From positions 124,001 to 188,000 of the forward strand of contig NZ_VTUZ01000003.1 of the NCBI RefSeq assembly GCF_008369935.1: DNA of 64,000 nt, written 5' to 3'. Each line of letters opens with the position of its first letter. The stretch's first letter is position 1. Of the stretch, positions 18,911-27,001 are shown one piece after another. The notes under the pieces are model-generated. The model saw only the letters and a program-made list of their open reading frames with translations, was not told the origin of the DNA and did no database searches. The DNA comes from Paraburkholderia panacisoli. GTDB lineage: Bacteria; Pseudomonadota; Gammaproteobacteria; Burkholderiales; Burkholderiaceae. The position numbers and the translations under genes are program-made.

Positions 18911-20196
18911 CGCGCCCGGTTCTCCTGTCTGACTTTTGCCACGGTGTCTTCGACGTTCTGCCACGGACCGCGCTGCGAATAGGTCTCGCGCACGTAGGAC
19001 GCCAGATCGGCGATCTGCTGGTTGCTATAGATTTCGCCGAAGGCCGGCATGTAATTCATGCTGTCCTCGCCGTGCCAGCCGTTGCCGCTGAGCATCATCT
19101 GTACGGCGTTGCGCGGCGTCGCTGCGTTGACCGCGGTACTGAACGCGAGCGTGGGGCGCTCGCCGATCGATTGCATCGGGGCGGCGGGGCCGTGGCATTG
19201 CGCGCATGAGGCGGCGAACAGGATCGCACCGCGCTGCGCTGCTGGCGACGTGCTGTCGCGAACCGCGGCGACGGCGGACACGCTGATGACGGCCGGTTGC
19301 GGCTTCTGAATCGACAGGATGTACGCGGCAATCGCCTGCACGTCTTCTTCGGGCACGGTGGCGAGATCGCGCGTGACAGGCAGCATCGGACCAGCGGCGG
19401 CGCCGTGTTCGCTGGCGCGGCCGCTGCGCAAATACATGACGAGCTGCTCCTGGGTCCACGGTTTCGGCGCCGAGCCGAGCGCATTCAGCGCAGGTGCTTC
19501 CCAGCCGTCGACGATACCGCCGTCAAATGCATGCCCCGACTTTTCGCCACCGATCGCGTTGAGCGGCGAATGACACGATGCGCAGTGACCGAGCCCATCG
19601 ACCAATCGCTTCCCGTGGTTCCACCCGACGTCTTGGGCGGCGTTCGGCGGTTGCTCGCCGGGGTGCAGGAACAACACGTTCCAGAAGGCCAGCAAGGGCC
19701 GGAAGCTCAGCGGAAAGATCAGCTCGTTCGCAGGCGTAGTCGCGTTGACCGGCTCGCGTGTCATCAGATACGCGTATGCGGCCGAGATGTCGCGATCGGA
19801 CATGCGCGTGAAGTGAATATACGGAAACGCCGGATACAGCAGGTGTCCGTCGCGGGCGACACCGTAGCGGACCGCTCGCGTGAACGCTTCCAGCGACCAG
19901 CTGCCGATGCCCGTCTTGACGTCGGGCGTGATATTGGTTGCATAGATGGTCCCGAACGGTGTGGCAAGCGGCAAGCCGCCGGCGAACGGCTGGCCGCCCT
20001 TGGCAGTGTGGCAGACGATGCAGTCGCCTAGCGCGACGACCCGTGCGCCCGCGAGCTTCGTCTGCATGTCGAACGACGCCGCCGCGGGAGGACTGATCGG
20101 CGCGATGGCGGGCTTCCACATCAGCAACGCGGCGACGATCAGCGCGGCCAGGATAACCACGCCTCCCACTGCGAGCAATCTAGGCTTGCGAGTCAT
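18907..20196 (-). CDS. Membrane-anchored triheme cytochrome c, dehydrogenase electron acceptor
   Basis: A 429-residue protein with an N-terminal membrane anchor (about residues 8-27) and three CxxCH heme sites: CIVCH (59-63), CASCH near 206 and CAQCH near 340. The layout matches the cytochrome subunit of alcohol/aldehyde and isoquinoline-type dehydrogenases, with NITPD-K-GIG-WS and PA-PY--F--MSD blocks after the first heme. It takes electrons from the Fe-S subunit to the respiratory chain. It is first in the operon cytochrome - 2Fe-2S - Mo - flavin hydroxylase and overlaps the next gene by 4 bases. Confidence 0.92.
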   Translation of the reverse strand: MTRKPRLLAVGGVVILAALIVAALLMWKPAIAPISPPAAASFDMQTKLAGARVVALGDCIVCHTAKGGQPFAGGLPLATPFGTIYATNITPDVKTGIGSWSLEAFTRAVRYGVARDGHLLYPAFPYIHFTRMSDRDISAAYAYLMTREPVNATTPANELIFPLSFRPLLAFWNVLFLHPGEQPPNAAQDVGWNHGKRLVDGLGHCASCHSPLNAIGGEKSGHAFDGGIVDGWEAPALNALGSAPKPWTQEQLVMYLRSGRASEHGAAAGPMLPVTRDLATVPEEDVQAIAAYILSIQKPQPAVISVSAVAAVRDSTSPAAQRGAILFAASCAQCHGPAAPMQSIGERPTLAFSTAVNAATPRNAVQMMLSGNGWHGEDSMNYMPAFGEIYSNQQIADLASYVRETYSQRGPWQNVEDTVAKVRQENRAR

Positions 20197-20322
20197 TCAC
20201 GCACCTGTCACAGAAGTCTTGGACCGAAGAATCGCTGCGCGCCACGCCGTGTGTGCGGCTCGCGAGACGCGTCGTCATGCCAGTGCGACGCCTGTTTGCA
20301 CGTTCTGGCCGGCGCTGCCGTC

Positions 20323-21408
20323 TCATGGGTAGTCGATATAGCCGGCCTCCTCGCCGCCGTACCAGCCGGTCGGCTTGGGGCTCGCCAACGGTGCGTGGGT
20401 CGCAATGCGTTCGACGAGGTCGGGGTTGGCGATATAAGCGCGAGCGAACGCGACCAGGTCGGCTTCGCCGTCGTGGATCAATGCATTGGCCTGATCGATG
20501 GAAATGCCGCCATTGACCATCAAGGTGCCTGAGAAAACCTTGCGGACGCGTTCGAGAATGCGCGGCAAATCAGGTGCGCCGCTCCAGCCGTTCGTGTCCG
20601 CCGCGTGAACGTATGCGACCCCGAATTCGTCGAGCATCTTGCCGACGTAGTCGTAGGTGCCGTCCGGGTCGGCATCGCGCACGTTGTTGTAGTGCGCGTA
20701 CGGCGAGATGCGTACGCCGACCCGATCGAGCGCGACCGACGAGCCGATCTCGGTGAGAATGTCACGGAGGAAGTTGGCGCGCTTTGCAATCGAACCGCCG
20801 TACCTGTCGTCGCGGGTATTGGTGGTCGACGAGAGGAATTGATGCGGCAGGTAGCCATTCGCCGCGTGGACTTCGACACCGTCGAATCCAGCGGCGATCG
20901 CGTTGATCGCGCCTTGCCTGAATTCGCCGATGGTGAGCTTCACTTCGTCGAGCGACATCGCGCGCGACGGCGTTGCATGGATCTTGGTGTACTGGCCGTT
21001 TTGCAACTGCGCCCACACTTGCAACTGTTCGAGATCGTCATTCACGCCCGACGGCGAAAGCGGCGCGTCGCCGCCGAGTAGTGCGAACGAACTGACGCGT
21101 CCGCCATGCCACAGTTGCATGAAGATACGACCACCGGCTGCATGCACCTGATCCGTGATGTTGCGCCATCCGGCGATCTGCTCGGCCGTGATGATCCCCG
21201 GCGTGAGCTCGAAAGCAGCCGAGGCATGGCTGACATTGGTGGCCTCGGTGATGATCAGTCCCGCCGACGCGCGCTGCGCATAATACTGCGCCATCACATC
21301 CGTCGGTGAACCACGCAGCGGGGCGCGCGAGCGGGTCATCGGCGCCATCACGACGCGATTCGGCAGACGCAGCCCGTGCAGGTCATAGTTGCCAAGAAGA
21401 GGTGACAT
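20323..21408 (-). CDS. Old Yellow Enzyme family alkene reductase
   Basis: A 361-residue FMN-dependent, NADPH-using reductase of activated C=C bonds, nitro compounds or nitrate esters (NemA/OYE class). The TIM-barrel motifs are VVMAPMTRSRA, FMQLWHGGRVSS (the His with GR), GFDGVEVHAANGYLPHQF and YGGSIAKRANFL, with the substrate Tyr in ANGYL. It has its own upstream region with GGAACC before the ATG and lies 150 bp after the MFS gene on the same strand. It may share a detoxification role with the neighbouring operon but seems separately transcribed. Confidence 0.93.
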   Translation of the reverse strand: MSPLLGNYDLHGLRLPNRVVMAPMTRSRAPLRGSPTDVMAQYYAQRASAGLIITEATNVSHASAAFELTPGIITAEQIAGWRNITDQVHAAGGRIFMQLWHGGRVSSFALLGGDAPLSPSGVNDDLEQLQVWAQLQNGQYTKIHATPSRAMSLDEVKLTIGEFRQGAINAIAAGFDGVEVHAANGYLPHQFLSSTTNTRDDRYGGSIAKRANFLRDILTEIGSSVALDRVGVRISPYAHYNNVRDADPDGTYDYVGKMLDEFGVAYVHAADTNGWSGAPDLPRILERVRKVFSGTLMVNGGISIDQANALIHDGEADLVAFARAYIANPDLVERIATHAPLASPKPTGWYGGEEAGYIDYP

Positions 21409-21558
21409 GGTGGTTCCTTTGCAAACGACTGAGCGTCGTTTAGATCTGCAACTGTTAAAGGTAGGGTATCGCCGGCGTTAATGGATTTCCTTAAGCCGCG
21501 CTGAAACGTTGTTAAACCGGCCAGTGTTCCGTCCGGCCTTCCATGGTGCACTGATGGG

Positions 21559-22773
21559 TCAGGCGCGGCGGGCGGCCAACGGACGCCCGATCGTCAGGTA
21601 ATGGATCAGCGCGACCAGCGGGAAAGCCGTTGCGACCGCGGCGACCAGCGGCCAGCCACCGTGTTCGTAGAGCGGGCTGGCGAGTGCCGAGCCGAAGGCG
21701 CCGCCGACGAAGATGCTGGTCATATACAACGCGTTGAGGCGGTTCCTGCTCGCTGCATGCAATGCATAGATCTCGCGTTGCCCCAGCACCATGTTCATCT
21801 GCACGGCGAAATCCAGGATGATGCCGGTCGCGACCAGCCCCGGCACGCCCCACGCCGGATGGATCAAGGCAGGCGTGTAGGCGAGCGCGCCCACGACGAG
21901 GGCAATCAGCGTTGCGCGCACTGTATGGCCCGCATCGGCGAGACGCCCCGCCAACGGCGCGGAGGTCGCGCCGATCGCCCCGACCAGAGCGAAGATGCCG
22001 ATGGCGGTTTGCGAGAGCCCGAATTGCCGGCTCAATTCGACGGGGATCGTAGTCCAGAAGAGGCTGAACGAAGCGAACATCAGCGCCTGATACAGCGACC
22101 GGTGACGCAGAACCGGCATGGTGCGAATCAGGTGGCCGAGCGAGCCGATCAGCTGGAAGTAGGTGGCCTTGTGATCCGGTTGCCGCTGCGGAATGGTCAG
22201 CGCGAGCACGCTGGTGACGACGGCCATCAATACGGCCGCGGAGCCGAACACGGCGCGCCAGCCGAAGTGTCCGGCCACCACGCTGGAGATGGGGCGCGAC
22301 AACAGGATGCCGAGCAGCAGGCCGCTCATGATGGTACCGACCACCTTGCCGCGCGATTCGTCCGGCGCGAGATGAGCGGCGAGCGGGATCAGAATTTGCA
22401 CGGCCACGGAGCTGAATCCGACCAGCAGCGAGATCGTGAGGAACCAGCCGGGCTGATGAGTGAACGCGGCGGTGCCCAGGCTCACGATCGACACCAGCGC
22501 GGTGGTGATCATCAGTTTGCGGTTTTCCAGCAGGTCGCCGAGCGGCACGAGAAAGAACAGGCCGAATGCGTAGCCGATCTGCGTGAGCGAGACGATGAGG
22601 CTGGCGGTGCCACCGGACATGTGAATGTCCGGTGCGATCAATTCTGTGATCGGTTGCGCATAGTAGAGATTGGCGACGATCGCGCCGCAACAGAATGCGA
22701 ACAGCGCGACCAGGCTGCGTGTCAGTTTGACCTGACTCGCGCTGCCGGCCGTGACGGGTGCTTGGGTTGACAT
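21559..22773 (-). CDS. MFS transporter, probable exporter
   Basis: A 404-residue, 12-helix major facilitator protein. It starts MSTQTPVTAGSAS-like and has FCCGAIVANLYYAQPITELI in the first helix, LVPLGDLLENRKLMITTALV in the helix 2-3 loop and SRGKVVGTIMSGLLLGILLS later, as in YnfM/YajR-like drug and metabolite exporters. It is 60 bp after the flavin hydroxylase in a DsbA-hydroxylase-MFS operon. Transport direction and substrate are inferred only from the family. An aromatic acid or its hydroxylated product is possible given the neighbour. Confidence 0.85.
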   Translation of the reverse strand: MSTQAPVTAGSASQVKLTRSLVALFAFCCGAIVANLYYAQPITELIAPDIHMSGGTASLIVSLTQIGYAFGLFFLVPLGDLLENRKLMITTALVSIVSLGTAAFTHQPGWFLTISLLVGFSSVAVQILIPLAAHLAPDESRGKVVGTIMSGLLLGILLSRPISSVVAGHFGWRAVFGSAAVLMAVVTSVLALTIPQRQPDHKATYFQLIGSLGHLIRTMPVLRHRSLYQALMFASFSLFWTTIPVELSRQFGLSQTAIGIFALVGAIGATSAPLAGRLADAGHTVRATLIALVVGALAYTPALIHPAWGVPGLVATGIILDFAVQMNMVLGQREIYALHAASRNRLNALYMTSIFVGGAFGSALASPLYEHGGWPLVAAVATAFPLVALIHYLTIGRPLAARRA

Positions 22774-22833
22774 GGCAACTCCCTGAAATGAACAATGGAA
22801 AATGTGGGTTCGAATGCAGACTCAACCGCGGAT

Positions 22834-23982
22834 TCAGCGGGCAATGCTCATCAGCCGGTTGCCTAGCGAAACGCCCAGATCGGTCATCAGCTTGCCGCGC
22901 TGCAATTGCTGGTTTTCCCAGCGCTTGAGTACCGAATCGATGGTCGAGCCGGCCCGCCACGTCGAAGACAGCGCAAGTGCGAGGGCATGCGCATTGGCCG
23001 CGGCCTTCGCAGTGCTGCCCGCCGTGTGCGGCCGCGCAACCGCTGCCGCGTCGCCGATCAGCACGGCTCTGCCGAACACCATCGCCGGTGCTCGCAGGTC
23101 GACGATCGGCTGCATAAACGGTTCTTCGGTCGCATCGACCAGAGCGCGAAACGTCGGCGCCAGCAGCGTTTTCGCGTCGTCTCGAAGCTGCCTGACGTCG
23201 GCGCCCTTGGTCGTGCCCGGCGGCAACGAGAACGGACGCGCGACGCCGTGACGGTCGATCAGCAGCTTGTCGAGTTTCTCTCCGCTGTACTTGCGGTACC
23301 ACACCCAGTTCCAGCGGCGCTCGCCGACCATGGTCGAGTCGTCTTCTCCTGGAATCAGATAGGCGAGCGCCGAGTGCTCATGGCCTTGCTGAAACGTGAA
23401 CCGGTCACGCAGCGTGTGGGCGGCACGCAGCGGCAGATCGGGTTCGGCAACGAGTCCGCGCCACGCCACATAGCCTGCGTAGGCCGGCACGATCTCGGGC
23501 AGCAGGCACCGCCTGAGCGTCGAGCGTATGCCGTCGGCGCCGATCAGCAGATCGGCCCGCTCGTTGCGGCCGCTTTCGAACTGCGCGACGATTTGCTCGC
23601 CCTCCATCCGGAAATCGACAAAGGTCTCGCCCATGTGCATCGATTCCGCGGGCAGCGCATTTCTCATGGCCCGGTACAGCAGGCTCCATGAGGTCTGCAT
23701 CTGCGGCATGAACAGCTGTTCGACGCGATTGTCTTCACGGTCCAGATAGATGCGCTCGCCCGACGCCACACCTGGAGGATCGGGCAACGCGACACCGGCG
23801 AAGTGAAGCGCATCCAGCACATCCGGTTGAAGGACGATACCGCCGCCGCGGCTTTCGAGCTGATTCGACGAGGTTTCGAACATGTCGACGTCCCAACCGG
23901 CCGCCCGCAAGGTGGTGGCCGAGAGCAGTCCGCCGAGCGAGCCGCCGATCACGACGGCACGCTGTCTCTCGCGTGATTTCAT
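22834..23982 (-). CDS. FAD-dependent aromatic hydroxylase, second dihydroxypyridine-monooxygenase-like
   Basis: The 382-residue protein has GGSLGGLLSATTLRAAGWDV (FAD fold), SRGGGIVLQPDVL, LIGADGIRSTLRRCLLPE, PAYAGYVAWRGLV and AVLIGDAAAVARPHTAGSTA. WNWVWYRKYSGEKLDKLLID matches the substrate-domain block of 2,6-dihydroxypyridine 3-monooxygenase. It overlaps the DsbA-like gene (stop TGA inside ATGA) and precedes the MFS gene, so the three are one operon under the divergent LysR. Together with the genes ending at 14977 and 37628 it makes three paralogous hydroxylases in the window. Confidence 0.87.
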   Translation of the reverse strand: MKSRERQRAVVIGGSLGGLLSATTLRAAGWDVDMFETSSNQLESRGGGIVLQPDVLDALHFAGVALPDPPGVASGERIYLDREDNRVEQLFMPQMQTSWSLLYRAMRNALPAESMHMGETFVDFRMEGEQIVAQFESGRNERADLLIGADGIRSTLRRCLLPEIVPAYAGYVAWRGLVAEPDLPLRAAHTLRDRFTFQQGHEHSALAYLIPGEDDSTMVGERRWNWVWYRKYSGEKLDKLLIDRHGVARPFSLPPGTTKGADVRQLRDDAKTLLAPTFRALVDATEEPFMQPIVDLRAPAMVFGRAVLIGDAAAVARPHTAGSTAKAAANAHALALALSSTWRAGSTIDSVLKRWENQQLQRGKLMTDLGVSLGNRLMSIAR

Positions 23983-24632
23983 GCTGCGCTCCGCTGCGCG
24001 GCTGAATGCAGCGCGTTGACAAAGACGCTGGGCGGCTGGGCGCCGCTAATGACCTCGCCGGCAATCGTGATGGTGGGAACCGAGTGAATGCCGAGCTGGT
24101 CCGCCCGACGACGCGCCGCGTCGATTTCCTCATTGCCGGAGGTGGAGAGCAGATAGGCGCGCACTCCGTGCGCATCGAAAGCATGTTCGGTGGCGATAGC
24201 GACCAGCGTGTCGAGCGCACCTATGTCGCGGCCTTCCGAGAAGTAGGCGGCGTAGATGGCGTGATAGAGCGCGGCAGTCCTTTGCGGTTCGCTACGGCTT
24301 TGGGCGAACTGCATCAGGCGATGCGCGAGACGCGTATTCGGTGTGCGCAGCATCCTGTCGTAGTGGAACTGCGCACCGGCCGTCAGACCGGCGGCCGCGA
24401 CCTGCGCGTCCATGCCTTGCGAACGCGCCCAACTGCCGAATTTGCGGGTTCGATAGCTGCGTCGGTCCATGCCTTCGACGGGCATCGACGGATTCAACTC
24501 GAACGGCACGTAGCGGATCGAAACAGCCTGGCGGACGCCGGATTCGATGAGCGCCGCAGCGAGGTTCCGTTGGCCGATCCAGCACCACGGACAAATGAAG
24601 TCGTAGTGGATCTCAACCTGAATGGCTTGCAT
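23979..24632 (-). CDS. DsbA-family (FrnE-like) thioredoxin-fold oxidoreductase
   Basis: The 217-residue cytosolic protein begins MQAIQVEIHYDFICPWCWIG with the CPWC active site at residues 14-17. It has a helical insert and GIHSVPTITIAGEVISGAQP with the cis-Pro of the thioredoxin fold. It belongs to the DsbA/FrnE group often found beside aromatic or polyketide oxygenases; its redox or isomerase role is not settled. The start at 24632 is set by GAGGGG before the ATG, although the frame is open to 24731. It is first in the operon and divergent from LysR. Confidence 0.87.
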   Translation of the reverse strand: MQAIQVEIHYDFICPWCWIGQRNLAAALIESGVRQAVSIRYVPFELNPSMPVEGMDRRSYRTRKFGSWARSQGMDAQVAAAGLTAGAQFHYDRMLRTPNTRLAHRLMQFAQSRSEPQRTAALYHAIYAAYFSEGRDIGALDTLVAIATEHAFDAHGVRAYLLSTSGNEEIDAARRRADQLGIHSVPTITIAGEVISGAQPPSVFVNALHSAAQRSAA

Positions 24633-24711
24633 GTTGCACCCCTCATTAGGTAATGCATGCAGCTTATCTGTTGCGGAAAATTTATTGAATCGGTCTAAAA
24701 TGCAATCTCGC

Positions 24712-24728
24712 GTTGCGTTCAACGCAAC
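24712..24728. promoter_or_regulatory. LysR-type operator in divergent promoter
   Basis: GTTGCGTT-C-AACGCAAC is a perfect 8-bp inverted repeat 24 bases before the LysR start and 80 before the DsbA-like start. It contains TTGCGTTCAACGCAA, a T-N11-A LysR box with arms. It very likely binds the adjacent LysR protein and controls both directions. Confidence 0.65.
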
Positions 24729-24751
24729 CAACCCGTCAATGAGGCCATAAC

Positions 24752-25672
24752 ATGGATAAGCTCCTCGCCCTGACTACGTTGCTGGAAGTGGCCGACGCAG
24801 GTGGTTTTTCCAAGGCTGCTCAACGTCTGGGTGTGGCCACCTCGTCGGTCACGCGATTGATGGACTCGCTGGAGGCCTCGTTGGGTACCGCGCTGCTGAC
24901 TCGCACACCGAGAAAGGTCAGTCTCACGGACGCCGGCATTGCCTACGTCGAACAGGTCAGCAAGGTGCTGGACGACCTGGCCGAAGCGGATGAGAGCGTG
25001 TTCGACAGCGGTGCGTCGCCGGTCGGCTCGCTGCGCATCGCAGTGCCGTCCACCTATAGCCGCCTGCAGCTCGCGCCGCACCTCGCGGCTTTTATGTCCG
25101 ACAATCCGCGTGTGTTTCTCGACGTCGTCGTCGCCGATCACTTCGCCGATCTCGCGCTCGAAAGAATCGATGTCGCGATACGAATCGGTCTGCCCGACCG
25201 CGACGCCAATCTGATCGTCAGAAAGCTGGCAGACAATCCGCGCTGTGTCGTGGCGAGCCACGACTACCTCGAACGCAGCGGCACGCCGCAAACGCCGCAG
25301 GCACTCGAAGCGCACGAATGCGTGCGCTTCGCGTATGGCGGCGGCCATCGCACACGCCAGGTCTGGACCTTTCGCGCGGAGGCCGCAGAGGAGCGGGTCG
25401 AAGTGCGGGGTCATCTGCTTTCCAACAACCTCGACATGCTGCTGGAAGCCGTCATGGCAGGACGTGGCATCGCGCTGTTGCCTGAATGGCAGGTCGCGGC
25501 TGAGATTCGCGCGGGGCGCCTGATGCGCTTGTTCGAGAGCTTCGATGCGAGTCCGCAGAACGGCGATGCAGTCGTCTACGCAGCGTATTTGCCCAACCGC
25601 CGCCACTCCAGCAAAGTGCGCGCGCTCGTGCAGTTTCTCGAAGCGCGGCTGAAAATTTCGCTGGAAGGATGA
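24752..25672 (+). CDS. LysR-family transcriptional regulator
   Basis: The 306-residue protein has the N-terminal winged helix LLEVADAGGFSKAAQRLGVA followed by TSSVTRLMDSLEASLGTALL, and the usual two-lobe effector domain (RIAVPSTYSRLQLAP, LPEWQVAAEIRAG, RALVQFLEARL at the end). It is in the CrgA/AaeR-like subgroup judged by LFESF and FL-ARL. It diverges from the DsbA-hydroxylase-MFS operon over a perfect palindrome, so it probably controls that operon in response to the aromatic substrate. It is separated from the downstream gene run by 384 bp. Confidence 0.92.
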   Translation: MDKLLALTTLLEVADAGGFSKAAQRLGVATSSVTRLMDSLEASLGTALLTRTPRKVSLTDAGIAYVEQVSKVLDDLAEADESVFDSGASPVGSLRIAVPSTYSRLQLAPHLAAFMSDNPRVFLDVVVADHFADLALERIDVAIRIGLPDRDANLIVRKLADNPRCVVASHDYLERSGTPQTPQALEAHECVRFAYGGGHRTRQVWTFRAEAAEERVEVRGHLLSNNLDMLLEAVMAGRGIALLPEWQVAAEIRAGRLMRLFESFDASPQNGDAVVYAAYLPNRRHSSKVRALVQFLEARLKISLEG

Positions 25673-26056
25673 GCCACGGCGTGCTCACGCGTTGCAAGCG
25701 TCTTCACATCACCCGGCGTTATGCGTGACGTCCCGATTCAAACAGGAACCACGCCGCACAGCGAGTTCCTGGCGAATCCTTTGCGTGAGTTCCCGGAGTC
25801 CGGCAGCTTGCATTGTAGGAATGCAGCACACGTAAAGTCCCGCAGAAAAATATGAAATGTTCTGAACCGGAAATAAAGAAAGACCGGGCCGCGATGATCG
25901 CGATTCTTTTTCCAGAATTTTTTTTAAGAATTATTAAGGGCTTTGCCAAGGACTCGGTGAAACGCCGTCGATAGACTGGGCCTCAGTTTTTCTCGCACTT
26001 CAGGCGAGTGCGGCATGTCTTCCCGTGTTCACTAAATTCTTAGGACGTACAAAGCC
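25673..26056. other. Intergenic promoter region before the YcaC-like gene
   Basis: An AT-rich centre (about 25845-25940) is followed by a TTAAG-GCCAAGG element (given separately) and a possible -10-like GATAGACT at about 25970. No gene is supported. It is the probable start of the long plus-strand run to 35.4 kb. Confidence 0.45.
25934..25954 (+). promoter_or_regulatory. TTAAG-N6-GCCAAGG-N-CT element
   Basis: TTAAG (25934-25938), six bases, then GCCAAGGACT (25945-25954). The same arrangement with a five-base gap occurs upstream of the haloperoxidase remnant at 30415-30434. The repeated occurrence in one gene run suggests a common activator or promoter; the protein that reads it is unknown. 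Confidence 0.45.
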
Positions 26057-26746
26057 ATGGCAAATCCGAAACTCGAAGTCCTGACACCCGCAAATTCGCA
26101 GATCATCTTCATCGACCACCAGCCGCAAATGGCTTTTGGGGTCCAGTCCATCGACCGTCAGGTACTCAAGAACAATGTAGTAGGACTCGCGAAGGCAGCG
26201 CGGGTGTTCAACATTCCTACCACGATCACGACAGTGGAATCCGAAAGTTTCTCCGGATATACGTACCCCGAGTTGCTGGACGTGTTTCCGGGCCACAAAG
26301 TGCTCGAACGCTCGTCCATGAATTCGTGGGATGACCAGAAGGTTCGTGACTCGCTTGCAGCAAATGGCCGAAAAAAGGTGGTGGTGGCGGGTCTGTGGAC
26401 AGAGGTGTGCAACAACACGTTTTCGCTATGCGCGATGGACGAAGGCGACTACGAAATTTATATGGTCGCCGATGCGTCTGGCGGCACGTCGAAGGAGGCG
26501 CATGACTACTCGATGCAGCGCATGATTCAGGCCGGCGTGGTTCCGGTGACCTGGCAACAGGTGCTGCTCGAATGGCAGCGCGATTGGGCGCGCAAGGAGA
26601 CTTACGACGCGGTCATGGCGATTGTCAAAGAGCATTCGGGTGCGTATGGAATGGGTGTGGACTATGCGTACACCATGGTGCACAAGGCTCCCCAGCGCGC
26701 GGCGGGCTCTCACGAGGTTCTGGCGCCGGTGCCTGCCAAGAAGTAA
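26057..26746 (+). CDS. Isochorismatase-fold cysteine hydrolase, YcaC-like
   Basis: The 229-residue hydrolase shows SQIIFIDHQPQMAFGVQSID with the catalytic Asp (about residue 20) and VVVAGLWTEVCNNTFSLCAM with the nucleophile Cys at about 118. AYTMVHKAPQ near the end is a lineage-specific tail. The family cleaves amides or ureas of varied small molecules. It leads the co-directional run of hydrolases, followed by an amidohydrolase 255 bp on. A strong ribosome-binding site is not obvious. A perfect stem-loop follows the stop and may end part of the transcript. Confidence 0.88.
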   Translation: MANPKLEVLTPANSQIIFIDHQPQMAFGVQSIDRQVLKNNVVGLAKAARVFNIPTTITTVESESFSGYTYPELLDVFPGHKVLERSSMNSWDDQKVRDSLAANGRKKVVVAGLWTEVCNNTFSLCAMDEGDYEIYMVADASGGTSKEAHDYSMQRMIQAGVVPVTWQQVLLEWQRDWARKETYDAVMAIVKEHSGAYGMGVDYAYTMVHKAPQRAAGSHEVLAPVPAKK

Positions 26747-26822
26747 ACATCCGCGCGACATCGTCCGGCGGGCGGCTCGAACACGGTGCGGGTCGCGTCA
26801 ACTTCGGGTCTATCGAGCCGCC

Positions 26823-26842
26823 ACCGGCACGAACGTGCCGGT
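26823..26842 (+). terminator. Stem-loop after YcaC-like gene
   Basis: ACCGGCAC-GAAC-GTGCCGGT is a perfect 8-bp stem with a tetraloop, 76 bp past the stop. No T-run follows, so it may attenuate rather than end transcription into the amidohydrolase. Confidence 0.5.
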
Positions 26843-27001
26843 AGATGCAGCGGGATTCGAGGGCGGTGCATCGGAGTTCTGAATCCAGCACGCCGGCCGC
26901 AATCCATTTGAATACTTCATGGGAAGACGATCGCGACAAGCGCTCGCTTCCCAGGCCCGGCTCTGCGCGTGAAGACCGGAGCACTCCCAACGAGGATCGC
27001 C

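Noticed and set aside
21512..23302. 596-residue minus frame across MFS and hydroxylase genes
   Set aside because: It runs through two real genes in another frame and is rich in Arg and Pro; not a protein.
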